Assembly (NCBI RefSeq): GCF_002006795.1
Contig: NZ_MVDN01000006.1
Location: 25,547 to 61,712, forward strand
Source: Wohlfahrtiimonas populi
GTDB taxonomy: Bacteria; Pseudomonadota; Gammaproteobacteria; Cardiobacteriales; Wohlfahrtiimonadaceae
Length of the DNA stretch: 36,166 bases
Direction of reading: 5' to 3'
Of the stretch, positions 7,986 through 16,191 are shown piece by piece. Numbering within the stretch: position 1 is the stretch's first letter; every line of letters starts with the position of its first letter. The position numbers and the translations under genes were made by a program. Under the pieces are notes generated by a model. That model ran no database searches and had not been told where the DNA came from. It was given only the letters and a program-made list of their open reading frames with translations.

Positions 7986-9065
7986 TTAATCATTCAAGAC
8001 TTCTTTTTTCCAACGCTCAATAATAATCTCTGGTGAGTATCGATACGATGTTTCTTTAGCATTCAGAGACATTTTCTGTTTTTCTTCAAGAGTTAAGGCA
8101 ATGTATTGCTTAATTTTATCTGCCAACTCAGTAGCATTCTGATCCTCAACCAAATAACCATTGATACCATTTTCAATGACCTCATTGGGCCCAGATTCAC
8201 AATCAAAACTGACACACGGCAAACCATGAGCCATTGCTTCAATCATAACTAAGCAAAAGCCTTCATAGCGTGAGCTGAGAATAAATCCTGAAGCGCTTAA
8301 ATATCTATCTTGTATATCATTAGATTGACCAAAGAAAATAACATTGTCAGTAATCTCTAATTTATCTGCTAACGCTTTTAACATCAGGCCATCTTCACCA
8401 TCACCCACAATTTCAAGCTGCCATTCAGGATAAGATGCTATGACCTCCTTCCAAACAGGCAATAATGTATCAAAGCCTTTTTGATAAACTAATCTTCCAA
8501 CTGCTAGCAACTTTTTATTGTCTACTTTGGAGATATGATCAGTCGTCATGGCAACAGCATTTGGAATATGCACTGACGGGCTATTGATTTTCAAATAGTC
8601 CTCATGAGCATCTCTTGTTAAGGCTATCACTCGGTGCGCTTTAGTAAAGGTATATTTCCGCAAAAACCGCCATGCTTTTCCTGGAAACATAAATTTATTA
8701 TGCTCAAAAGGAATCATCTTAACGGAAGTATTTGTTAAAACTTTAAGTAGCATAGCAGAGCCGCTCATAGCAGCAGAGTTTGCAACTAAATACTCTATAT
8801 CAAGATTACATTTTAAATATTGTTTCAATCGATTGATTGTTTGCACATAACGTTGAATTTTATTTAATAATCCACGTGCAGGTATTTGTATATTTAAGGT
8901 ATCAATAGGACAATGAAGCTCAAAGTAAGTGCACTCTTCCCCATACATCGTTAATACTCTAACATCATACTCTGGAACCAACTCATTAGCTAAAAAAGCA
9001 ATGACACGCTCCATGCCACCCATTAATTCCATCGACTCTGTAAAAAATACTATTTTCTTTTTCAT
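7986..9065 (-). CDS. Glycosyltransferase family 4
   Basis: A 359-residue GT-B enzyme. The N-terminal domain has 'IVFFTESMELMGGMERVIAFLA' in outline, with GGMER in the position of the usual GGAE loop, and 'VIALTRDAHEDYLKI'. The C-terminal domain has 'KLLAVGRLVYQKGFDTLLPVW', 'LEIVGDGEDG', 'VIFFGQSNDI' and 'SSRYEGFCLVMIEAMAHGLPCVSFD' in outline, carrying the E-x7-E pair. It resembles exopolysaccharide GT4 enzymes of the amylovoran type, but only at the level of general motif order. Its start shares an ATGA-type overlap (9062-9065) with the end of the GT2 gene before it, which points to translational coupling. It probably adds one residue of the repeat unit. Confidence 0.9.
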   Translation of the reverse strand: MKKKIVFFTESMELMGGMERVIAFLANELVPEYDVRVLTMYGEECTYFELHCPIDTLNIQIPARGLLNKIQRYVQTINRLKQYLKCNLDIEYLVANSAAMSGSAMLLKVLTNTSVKMIPFEHNKFMFPGKAWRFLRKYTFTKAHRVIALTRDAHEDYLKINSPSVHIPNAVAMTTDHISKVDNKKLLAVGRLVYQKGFDTLLPVWKEVIASYPEWQLEIVGDGEDGLMLKALADKLEITDNVIFFGQSNDIQDRYLSASGFILSSRYEGFCLVMIEAMAHGLPCVSFDCESGPNEVIENGINGYLVEDQNATELADKIKQYIALTLEEKQKMSLNAKETSYRYSPEIIIERWKKEVLND

Positions 9066-10087
9066 TTTGACCCTTTGATCACCTTCATCATGCTCTGTTG
9101 AAGTTCATAGATGACTTTAAACAACCGTGGTGATATTTTAAACAAAATTAAAGAAATAAACTGCTTAGAAAACAGACCGTAATATTGTTTCACATATGAG
9201 TTAGTAATCAAGGTATTATCTAGCCGATTCATTAAATAAGCACAATCATCGACATAATTAGCTGAAAAAGAAGAAATCATATACAGTTGTCGGAAAAAAC
9301 AAAACCTAATATAAGCTTTTTGATAATAATCACAATGTTGTTCATAGATATAATGAGACTCCAAAAATCTTTTATATTCTCGATAAATAAACAAAACACT
9401 GGATACTGATTTTTCTCGTGCATATGAATTCATTGTTGAACCTTCTCTACGCACATAGCAACACAAATACTCCTCTAACAAATACAACTGCTTTTTATAC
9501 AACAAACGAGGCAATATCTCTTTATCCTCATAGATAATGCCCTCAATAAAACGTTGATTCTCCCATACACTACGTCGATAAACTTTATTCCACACGTTAT
9601 AGTCAATATTCTCATATGCAAATAAAACATCTTCTCTCTCATGATCTGGATTTAAAACAGGCATGAACTTTTTAATGACATCGCCATTTTCTTCTACCTG
9701 TTGATAGCCACAAATCACAATATCTATATTAGGCTGCGCTTTAAAAACTGCAAAAATTTTCTCTAAAAAACTATTTTCAAAATAATCATCAGAATCTAAA
9801 AAACTAATACATTCACCTTTGGCATGATCTAAACCAAGATTACGTGCAGAAGCTTGTCCTCCATTCTCTTTTTCTAAAAAAATAAAACGTGAGTCATTAC
9901 CGACTAGTTTTCTCGCAATTTCTATCGAATTGTCTGGGCTGCCATCATCAACCAATAAAACCTCAAAATTTTGATGCGTTTGATCTAGCAAGCTTTGAAT
10001 GCATTTTGTAATATATTTCTCAACCTTATAAACAGGTATGATAATTGAAAAATCTAACATTATATCTTCATGCTCTTTCATATACAT
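9062..10087 (-). CDS. Glycosyltransferase family 2, paralogue of the gene at 11595-12608
   Basis: GT2 motifs are clear: 'FSIIIPVYKVEKYITKCIQSLLDQ' in outline, 'VLLVDDGSPDNSIEIA', 'KENGGQASARNLGLDHAKGE' and 'ISFLDSDDYF', which carries the D-x-D site. The protein aligns over its whole length with the product of 11595-12608, including the C-terminal stretches 'YNVWNKVY', 'GIIYEDKEILP', 'YIRFCFF' and 'VKQYYGLFSKQFI'. Three start codons are possible: 10087, 10081 and 10060. The start at 10081 puts the first strand at the same distance from the N-terminus as in the paralogue. It lies 9 bases after the flippase gene. The C-terminal third is rich in aromatic residues and may contact the membrane. Donor and acceptor are unknown. 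Confidence 0.88.
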   Translation of the reverse strand: MYMKEHEDIMLDFSIIIPVYKVEKYITKCIQSLLDQTHQNFEVLLVDDGSPDNSIEIARKLVGNDSRFIFLEKENGGQASARNLGLDHAKGECISFLDSDDYFENSFLEKIFAVFKAQPNIDIVICGYQQVEENGDVIKKFMPVLNPDHEREDVLFAYENIDYNVWNKVYRRSVWENQRFIEGIIYEDKEILPRLLYKKQLYLLEEYLCCYVRREGSTMNSYAREKSVSSVLFIYREYKRFLESHYIYEQHCDYYQKAYIRFCFFRQLYMISSFSANYVDDCAYLMNRLDNTLITNSYVKQYYGLFSKQFISLILFKISPRLFKVIYELQQSMMKVIKGSK

Positions 10088-10096
10088 ATTCCATTA

Positions 10097-11548
10097 TTAT
10101 TTATTCATCATTTTCTTAGCCAACCGTGATACTTCAGAAAGACATTCTATAAAAAGCTTATCCTTTACAACCCATAGAAACAACATATAAACAATGGCGC
10201 CTATCAGGACTTTAAATAGTATTAATAATATTAAATAATTTATACTAATCGCGATTAACTTCAAAACAAGAAACATAATCAGTGCGCCAATTATATAATT
10301 TTTTACTACTTTCAATTGTTTCACTGCACCAAAATCAAATAATTTATTGGGATAATATGTATTAATAAAAAATGCAATAATCGAGGTAAATATCATTGTA
10401 TAAGCCAATACATTGATACCAAATGGGATAGAGCCTATGATTGCTATCAATATCATTGGAATTTTAATTAAATCTATCTTCAAAAATAAATCTGATCTTC
10501 CAATTGCTTTTAATATATTCATATTGACACCACTAATTGGCGTGGCAACCATAGACAAACATAATGCTGTTAATAATGGTGCAACTGACTGCCATTCTTT
10601 TCCTAATAACAATAAAATAACTTCATCGGCAATTGCAGCCAATCCTACCAATAAAGGGAAAGAAATGAAGCTAGCCAAAGAGATTAATTTTTTATAAATA
10701 AAAATTAATCTTTCACGCTCCTTTTTTACTGAAGCCATCAATGGGTAAGTCACTCCTTGCAAAGTAGAACCAATTAATTCAGATAATTGGCTGCTCATAT
10801 TATTTGCCTGAGCAAAATATCCCACCTGAGTTACATTAAAAAATCTACCAATGAGCATGATAGATAAATTATTCATAATAGTGGCAATTATACCTGCAAA
10901 CATAAGATAAGAACCAAATTGAAATAATGAAATAAATGACCGTTTGCTAAAGCGCCAAGAAGGATACCATTTGGTATAAAAAAATAAAAAAATAAGGATA
11001 ATGATTTGTTTACTTAAAATGATTGCCACTATGGCCCAGTATCCATAGCCTGAATTAACTAAATAAATTGCTAAAATTGCACTCAAGATAGATGCAAAGG
11101 TTGCAGCAAATGCTTGACCTTTAAAGTCTAAATTAATAATTAATTTTGCACGAAAAACTACCATTAAAGAATTGACAAAAACCACTAGAAATAAAACTCT
11201 AGCAACAAAAGTTAATTCTGGTAATTTATAAAATTGCGCAATATATGGAGCGGAACAGTACAAAATTATATAAAATAAACAAGCCCAAATTAAATTAATA
11301 TAGAATGCCGTCGAACAATCATCTTCTGTGACTTCATAACTTTTTTGTACTAACGCTTGAGAAAAGCCCGATAAAATACATTCAGATAAAGTTACAAAAA
11401 TTGTTAACAAACCAATCATTCCATAACTTGCTGGCCCAATAATACGTGCAATATAAAGGCTGACAAACATAAAACCAACTTGGTTAATAAGCTTATCCAA
11501 CAAACTCCATGACATGCTTCGTAGCAGCTTTTGTTTCGTACCCATCAT
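10097..11548 (-). CDS. wzx: Polysaccharide repeat-unit flippase (Wzx, MOP superfamily, WzxC-like)
   Basis: A 483-residue protein composed mostly of hydrophobic segments separated by short loops, with the 12-14 helix pattern of MOP exporters. The N-terminus 'LLRSMSWSLLDKLINQVGFMFVSLYIARIIGP' (outline) and 'YGMIGLLTIFVTLSECILSGFSQALVQK' (outline) are typical of the WzxC-like Polysacc_synt group. Wzx flips undecaprenyl-diphosphate-linked repeat units from the cytoplasmic to the periplasmic side. It sits between two paralogous GT2 genes. A tandem ATG pair makes 11548 or 11545 equally possible. No polymerase (Wzy) or chain-length regulator is in the window, so these are expected beyond the left edge or elsewhere. 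The assignment as flippase is strong; the exact substrate is unknown. Confidence 0.9.
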   Translation of the reverse strand: MMGTKQKLLRSMSWSLLDKLINQVGFMFVSLYIARIIGPASYGMIGLLTIFVTLSECILSGFSQALVQKSYEVTEDDCSTAFYINLIWACLFYIILYCSAPYIAQFYKLPELTFVARVLFLVVFVNSLMVVFRAKLIINLDFKGQAFAATFASILSAILAIYLVNSGYGYWAIVAIILSKQIIILIFLFFYTKWYPSWRFSKRSFISLFQFGSYLMFAGIIATIMNNLSIMLIGRFFNVTQVGYFAQANNMSSQLSELIGSTLQGVTYPLMASVKKERERLIFIYKKLISLASFISFPLLVGLAAIADEVILLLLGKEWQSVAPLLTALCLSMVATPISGVNMNILKAIGRSDLFLKIDLIKIPMILIAIIGSIPFGINVLAYTMIFTSIIAFFINTYYPNKLFDFGAVKQLKVVKNYIIGALIMFLVLKLIAISINYLILLILFKVLIGAIVYMLFLWVVKDKLFIECLSEVSRLAKKMMNK

Positions 11549-11594
11549 TGAGATAGTACACTCTGTTTTAAAATATAAATATTCACAGCTCTTC

Positions 11595-12608
11595 TTAGCT
11601 CTTTAAAAAAGAAAATATTTTCTGTTTTATCTGTAATACCATTTTGGTTAGCACAGGAGAACATTTAAATAGTGCTAAGATCACAAATTGCTTAGATAAA
11701 ATGCCGTAATACTGTTTAACATTAGTCAGATTGACAATATTACTATCAGTACTTTGAATGAGATAATCACAATCTTCTTTATACTGGTCAGAAAAAGCTA
11801 AAATCATGTAAAAGTGTTTATAAAAACAGAATCTTATATAACCCTCTTGATAATAATCTAAATATTGCTCGTATAATTTATTGGATACTAAAAATTTTTT
11901 ATATTCTGCATAGATATACAACATACTTTGCACAGACTTCTCTAATTTATATGAGTGCATAATAGAGCCAGACCGCTGAACATAAAAATACAAATATTCA
12001 TGTAGTAGGTATATATTTCTTTGGTATAACACAAAAGGCATCAGCTGTTTATCTTCGTAAATAATACCATTAGCAAAACGTCTTTCTGCCCATATCTCGG
12101 CTACATAAATCTTATCTGAAACATTATAATGAGTGCGCTCTTTTGTCAGTAAAATATCATCTTTTTTATTATAGCTATCTATATTTGAGATTGAAACATC
12201 TAGTAATGCTTCAAATTCATCCACCATATTAAAGCCAAAAACTACAATTTCAGTCTGTGGATGATTTTGAAAAACGGTCATCACTTTTTCTAAGCAATCA
12301 TCAGCCCAATAATCATCCGAATCTAAAAAAGCAATATAATCACCAGTAGCATGATCTAATCCAAAATTACGAGCGCTAGACAAACCTCCATTCTCTTTTG
12401 CTAAAAAGCGAAAGCGAGGATCATCCTTTACTAATTGTTTCGCAATTTCAATTGAGTCATCAAGACTACCATCATCAATGATCAAAGCCTCAAACTCATG
12501 ATATGTTTGACCCAATAAGCTTTGCATACACTTTTCAATGTATTTTTCAACATTATACACAGGAATAATGATTGAAAAACAACGTATTACACTAACAACA
12601 TCACTCAT
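11595..12608 (-). CDS. Glycosyltransferase family 2, paralogue of the gene at 9062-10087
   Basis: A 337-residue GT2 enzyme with 'FSIIIPVYNVEKYIEKCMQSLL' in outline, 'ALIIDDGSLDDSIEIAKQL', 'KENGGLSSARNFGLDHATGD' and 'IAFLDSDDYWADDCLEKVM'. It shares full-length similarity with the GT2 on the other side of wzx, so the pair most likely arose by duplication. The C-terminal half diverges more than the catalytic half, as expected if acceptor or donor preference has changed. A 131-base upstream gap contains a plausible promoter (12679-12706), so this gene may start a transcriptional unit separate from the sugar-phosphate transferase. Function inferred: one sugar transfer in repeat-unit assembly. Confidence 0.88.
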   Translation of the reverse strand: MSDVVSVIRCFSIIIPVYNVEKYIEKCMQSLLGQTYHEFEALIIDDGSLDDSIEIAKQLVKDDPRFRFLAKENGGLSSARNFGLDHATGDYIAFLDSDDYWADDCLEKVMTVFQNHPQTEIVVFGFNMVDEFEALLDVSISNIDSYNKKDDILLTKERTHYNVSDKIYVAEIWAERRFANGIIYEDKQLMPFVLYQRNIYLLHEYLYFYVQRSGSIMHSYKLEKSVQSMLYIYAEYKKFLVSNKLYEQYLDYYQEGYIRFCFYKHFYMILAFSDQYKEDCDYLIQSTDSNIVNLTNVKQYYGILSKQFVILALFKCSPVLTKMVLQIKQKIFSFLKS

Positions 12609-12678
12609 TAATTAACTTTTTCTTTAAAAATAAAACGGCTTTTATACCACCAATAGAGATCCTAGATACATACGACAA

Positions 12679-12706
12679 ATAATACATAATTTTTTATTGC
12701 ACTCAA
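12679..12706 (-). promoter_or_regulatory. Putative sigma-70 promoter for the GT2/wzx gene block
   Basis: On the minus strand, TTGAGT (12706-12701) is followed after 16 bases by TATTAT (12684-12679), close to the -35 and -10 consensus. It would start transcription about 65 bases upstream of the GT2 start at 12608. It lies in the 131-base gap after the sugar-phosphate transferase gene. This is a prediction by eye only. Confidence 0.4.
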
Positions 12707-12739
12707 TGGTTACACAAGTGTCATTTATAGCTAATACCT

Positions 12740-14059
12740 TTACCTTGCTCCAAAACCCGTCAACATTGTTCTAATTGTTTTAAGTACAATCAAAACATCT
12801 AGCCAAAAGGAGAAATGTTTAATGTAATATAGGTCATACTCTAGTTTTACACTTGTTTCTGCTGCATTTGCAGCATAGCCTTGTGTAACTTGAGCCCAGC
12901 CAGAAATACCTGGTCGCACAACGTGGCGATAAGAATAAAAAGGAATCTCTTTTTTGAATTGTTCCACAAATACCCTCTGTTCAGGCCTAGGCCCAATCAA
13001 ACTCATATCACCCTTCAATATATTGATAAACTGAGGAATCTCATCAATTCTAACCTTACGAATAAACTTACCAACCTTTGTAACACGTGCATCGCTCTGT
13101 GTTGCAAATTGCGCGCCTTTTTTTTCTGAATCTTGGCACATACTACGCAGTTTATACACTTTGAAATCTTTATCTCCAAGACCTACTCGTTCTTGAACAA
13201 AAAACATGGGGCCTTTACTTTCTAATTTTACAATTGCGCCAAAAATTAACATTACTGGTAACCAAATTGGCAATAATAATAGAACAAAAACAATTTCACA
13301 TAAGCGCTTTACAATGCCATAAAATGATGTTGTATATAGAGCACCAAAGATATTTTCTGACAAATGTTTGACTTTCACTCGTCCTGTTAATTGCTCTACC
13401 ATTAAACGACTATGATAAACAGGAATATTTGCCAAGGCACAATTTGCTAAAAAAGCCTGCCATTCATCAGGCATATCACTGCGTAAATCAGCAACCACTG
13501 CATCATAACGGACACCACTAAAAGTAGGATCCTGTAAAATACGATTATCTGAAGATTTCAATACAACAACCTCTTGGTAATCACCAAAGGGAACAATGGC
13601 TAATTTTAGCTGATGATATTTACGGCTCAACTGATTACCCAATATTAATAATGCATTGGCGATTACAAAAGCACTTAATAAGGCGGGACGAGAATAATCC
13701 AAACGAAATAACAAAATAACACCAACAGCAATCGCCCAACAAATCGTTACTGAAGGTAAAAGGTAAATCAGTGTTTGTGCACCTGGAAATTTTTGTAATT
13801 TTTTATACAACAAAAATGCAACCCAATAGGCCAGCCCATTAGCAATCATTGTATGTAATTGCACAGGTTGGAGATTTAATATGTTTTTAATACTTTCTGG
13901 CCAAATGATAAAACTTGGTAAAATTACCACACATACCAAACCAATTATTAGTTGGAGTCCTGCACTAAAAATTAATCGCTCATACCAACGAGAATGCCGT
14001 CTTTGTCCCTCTACCAAAATATCCCCACTATAATACCTAGCCTTAAGATTGTTCTGCAT
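12740..14059 (-). CDS. Undecaprenyl-phosphate sugar phosphotransferase (initiating transferase, WbaP/WcaJ family)
   Basis: This 439-residue polyisoprenyl-phosphate hexose-1-phosphate transferase starts repeat-unit synthesis. It moves a sugar-1-phosphate from a nucleotide sugar to undecaprenyl phosphate in the inner membrane. The N-terminal part has about four membrane helices (from about residue 25 to 140). A soluble middle domain follows, then a fifth hydrophobic segment 'IVFVLLLLPIWLPVMLIFG' and the catalytic domain. The catalytic domain shows 'KGPMFFVQERVG', 'YKLRSM', 'VRIDEIPQFINILKGDMSLIG' (outline, with the catalytic Asp-Glu), 'GPRPEQRVFVEQF' and 'RPGISGWAQV'. Which sugar is used (Glc, Gal or other) cannot be decided. 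The start codon is only about six bases from the probable transcript start (see 14062-14077). It is first in the minus-strand polysaccharide locus. Confidence 0.92.
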   Translation of the reverse strand: MQNNLKARYYSGDILVEGQRRHSRWYERLIFSAGLQLIIGLVCVVILPSFIIWPESIKNILNLQPVQLHTMIANGLAYWVAFLLYKKLQKFPGAQTLIYLLPSVTICWAIAVGVILLFRLDYSRPALLSAFVIANALLILGNQLSRKYHQLKLAIVPFGDYQEVVVLKSSDNRILQDPTFSGVRYDAVVADLRSDMPDEWQAFLANCALANIPVYHSRLMVEQLTGRVKVKHLSENIFGALYTTSFYGIVKRLCEIVFVLLLLPIWLPVMLIFGAIVKLESKGPMFFVQERVGLGDKDFKVYKLRSMCQDSEKKGAQFATQSDARVTKVGKFIRKVRIDEIPQFINILKGDMSLIGPRPEQRVFVEQFKKEIPFYSYRHVVRPGISGWAQVTQGYAANAAETSVKLEYDLYYIKHFSFWLDVLIVLKTIRTMLTGFGAR

Positions 14060-14061
14060 AT

Positions 14062-14077
14062 TATAATCTAGATTATA
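14062..14077. promoter_or_regulatory. Perfect palindrome with back-to-back -10 boxes between the sugar transferase and ung
   Basis: TATAATCTAGATTATA is a perfect 16-bp palindrome placed between two divergent genes only about 30 bases apart. Each arm is a consensus -10 hexamer, one per strand. On the minus strand the RNA would start a few bases before the ATG at 14059, giving a nearly leaderless mRNA. No good -35 hexamer is visible for either direction. It could equally be an operator. Seen directly: the symmetry and hexamers. Inferred: promoter function. Confidence 0.45.
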
Positions 14078-14090
14078 CTTTTTGACTGAA

Positions 14091-14783
14091 ATGAATATTA
14101 ATCACATGACTTTAACCAACTCTTGGAAACAATTTCTCCAAACAGAATCTCAAAAGCCTTATTTCAAAGAAATTTATCGCGAGCTTTCTCAGGTTGATAC
14201 AACGATCACAAGTATTTATCCTACAGAAGAAGAGCGCTTCACAGCCTATAAACTCACATCTCCTACCAATATCAAAGTCGTAATTTTAGGGCAAGATCCT
14301 TATCATGGTCCTAATCAAGCTAATGGATTAGCATTTTCAGTCCATAAAAACATTCCCATTCCACCATCATTACGCAATATGTATAAAGAACTCGCGGATG
14401 ATATTGAAGGATTTAAAATTCCTAATCATGGTTCTTTGATCGAATGGGCTGAACAAGGTATATTTTTGTTAAATACTTCATTATCTGTTGAAGCATCTAA
14501 AGCTGGATCACATTCAAACATCGGTTGGCAGAATTTGACAGATGCAACCATTCGTGAAATCAGTGAACAGTGTAATAATGTTGTATTTATTTTATGGGGT
14601 AGTCACGCTCAGAAAAAAATTCCTTTGATTGATCAATCAAAGCACTACATCATCACTTCTGTGCATCCTTCACCGTTATCTGCTTATCGTGGATTTTTTG
14701 GCTCAAAGCCATTTTCTCAAACCAATCAATATCTTATTTCACATGGTAAAACACCCATTGATTGGCAAATCACCGATCTCTAA
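14091..14783 (+). CDS. ung: Uracil-DNA glycosylase (family 1)
   Basis: Ung removes uracil from DNA and starts base-excision repair. The water-activating loop 'GQDPYHGPNQANGLAFSV' (catalytic Asp near residue 69), the proline-rich 'IPIPPSLRNMYKEL', the uracil-binding 'LLNTSLSVE', and the minor-groove 'HPSPLSAYRGFFG' loop (His near 192) are all intact. An in-frame TTG at 14082 also exists. ATG 14091 and ATG 14106 are both plausible, and 14106 would fit the family N-terminus best. No good ribosome-binding site distinguishes them. It is the only plus-strand gene in the left 23 kb. It is divergent from the sugar transferase and convergent with the GNAT gene, with a shared hairpin terminator between. 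Confidence 0.96.
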   Translation: MNINHMTLTNSWKQFLQTESQKPYFKEIYRELSQVDTTITSIYPTEEERFTAYKLTSPTNIKVVILGQDPYHGPNQANGLAFSVHKNIPIPPSLRNMYKELADDIEGFKIPNHGSLIEWAEQGIFLLNTSLSVEASKAGSHSNIGWQNLTDATIREISEQCNNVVFILWGSHAQKKIPLIDQSKHYIITSVHPSPLSAYRGFFGSKPFSQTNQYLISHGKTPIDWQITDL

Positions 14784-14798
14784 TTCTAAGATTAAAAT

Positions 14799-14827
14799 AA
14801 ATATCGCGCCTATATGGCGTGATATTT
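14799..14827. terminator. Hairpin terminator between convergent ung and GNAT genes
   Basis: AAATATCGCGCC and GGCGTGATATTT form a 12-bp stem with one G-T pair and a 5-base loop. On the minus strand it is followed by a T-rich tract, so it best serves the minus-strand operon ending at 14835. It may also stop ung transcripts. Confidence 0.75.
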
Positions 14828-14834
14828 AATCAAA

Positions 14835-15272
14835 TCATACGGCCAATGCCTTAGTCATATTGATATGAGGCTCACCATCTTCTAAATATTCATCGCCCAC
14901 AACCGCAAAACCTAATTTTTCATAAAATGGTACAGCATAAACTTGTGCAGATAAACTGAGGCTTTCATAAGATAATTTTTCAGCTTGATCTAGAATAGCT
15001 TCCATAATTTTGAAGCCTAAGCCAAGCCCACGAAATTCTTTCAAAATTGCTACTCGACCAATTTTTCCAATCTTATCTTGTGGAATTAAACGTGCTGTAC
15101 CAATTGCAGCGCCATCTTTGTAAAGAATACATTGCCATGCGATCTTATCGTAATCATCAATATCAATTTCAGCAGGAAAACCTTGTTCCTTCGTGAAGAC
15201 TAAATCACGCACATAATATGCATCTTGAATACATGGATCTGTATCACCATGAATTATTTTACATTCCATCAT
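14835..15272 (-). CDS. GNAT-family N-acetyltransferase
   Basis: A 145-residue single-domain acetyltransferase. The acetyl-CoA pyrophosphate loop is visible as 'RVAILKEFRGLGLGFKIMEAIL', close to the (Q/R)-x-x-G-x-(G/A) pattern. It is followed by 'LSLSAQVYAVPFYEKLGFAVVGDEYLEDGEPHINM', shown here in outline, the usual C-terminal GNAT strand and helix. The 'F..R..VF..EQGFP.E.D.DDYD' beginning resembles ElaA/YjcF-type members, whose substrates are mostly unknown. It is the last gene of the long minus-strand operon, 43 bases after the Nudix gene and just before a terminator. Two adjacent ATG codons (15272, 15269) are possible starts. The function beyond acyl transfer is not inferable. Confidence 0.88.
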   Translation of the reverse strand: MMECKIIHGDTDPCIQDAYYVRDLVFTKEQGFPAEIDIDDYDKIAWQCILYKDGAAIGTARLIPQDKIGKIGRVAILKEFRGLGLGFKIMEAILDQAEKLSYESLSLSAQVYAVPFYEKLGFAVVGDEYLEDGEPHINMTKALAV

Positions 15273-15315
15273 ATCGAATCCTCATTGCTATATTTCAATC
15301 AAGATTCAATATACA

Positions 15316-16182
15316 TTAAATTGTAGGTTTAAAATAACTCATTAATTGGGCTTTTTCATCAGCATTGACATCCAACCAATCATGACGTAATAAGAAATTC
15401 ATCATCACTAACGCTGTATTAGGCTTAAACTGATCTTGCTGTTGTAGCAATGAAATAACTTCAGAAACAGGTAAACGCATAAACTTTTCAACTTCACCGT
15501 CCTGATTGTGAGGCTCAAATGCTTCTGGCAACTCCACATCGAAACAATGTAGTACATCATTACGAATACCAAATTCATCTTCCGTCATATATTGAATACT
15601 GCCTTTGTATTGCGCTGGCTCAACTAAATCTTTTGCAATCCCAGCTTCCTCTCCAGCTTCTTTGTATAAATTATCTTTAAGTGATAATTCAGCTGGCAAA
15701 CCACCTGCTACTAATTGATCATATTTCAAAGGTGCAATCACACGATCAGCAGAACGTTGGGCAATCCAAATATGTGGCACATCATCAATCATTGTGTAAC
15801 CATTCAAATGAACGCCATGCGCTTGTAATGCAAGCAGTGGAACAACACCGCGTTCTAGTTGAAAAAGTTCTGTTTGGCGATCAACACCTAAATAAATCGA
15901 AAATAATTCATCTCGCCAATTATTCACTAAACCTTCATCACGTAATCTTTGAGATAGCTCTTTCAAAGCATGTGAACGATCTTCAATGCTCATTTCCACA
16001 AACTCTTGAGCAAACATCCCCATTAAATTGGCAAATGTGAATTGAAAAATCTTAGGAAACTGATCAAATATAGCAATGTGCGCTTTATTCACATAGCCAA
16101 TCTTCTGCCCTTGAAAACTCAAAGGTGTATAATTTGCTAAGTTTGGCATTGGCAAGGCAGCCAATAAATGTTGATATTTCAT
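15316..16182 (-). CDS. DUF4743/Nudix hydrolase, thiamin-diphosphate damage-control type
   Basis: This 288-residue protein has an N-terminal DUF4743-like domain (about 1-115) and a Nudix domain. The Nudix box lies at about 160-182 ('GGLPAELSLKDNLYKEAGEE' followed by AGI). The catalytic Glu cluster 'KEAGEEAG' is intact, with Lys for the usual Arg and Ser at the first-Glu position. That is the form seen in the yeast YJR142W and plant NUDT20/24 family. Members of that family hydrolyse oxo- and oxy-thiamin diphosphate, toxic damaged forms of the cofactor, to monophosphates. I transfer this function by family only. It begins 9 bases after the lipoprotein gene of the MCE transport operon, so it is almost certainly co-transcribed with unrelated functions. 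RBS strength is not obvious. Confidence 0.82.
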   Translation of the reverse strand: MKYQHLLAALPMPNLANYTPLSFQGQKIGYVNKAHIAIFDQFPKIFQFTFANLMGMFAQEFVEMSIEDRSHALKELSQRLRDEGLVNNWRDELFSIYLGVDRQTELFQLERGVVPLLALQAHGVHLNGYTMIDDVPHIWIAQRSADRVIAPLKYDQLVAGGLPAELSLKDNLYKEAGEEAGIAKDLVEPAQYKGSIQYMTEDEFGIRNDVLHCFDVELPEAFEPHNQDGEVEKFMRLPVSEVISLLQQQDQFKPNTALVMMNFLLRHDWLDVNADEKAQLMSYFKPTI

Positions 16183-16191
16183 AACTAAACT

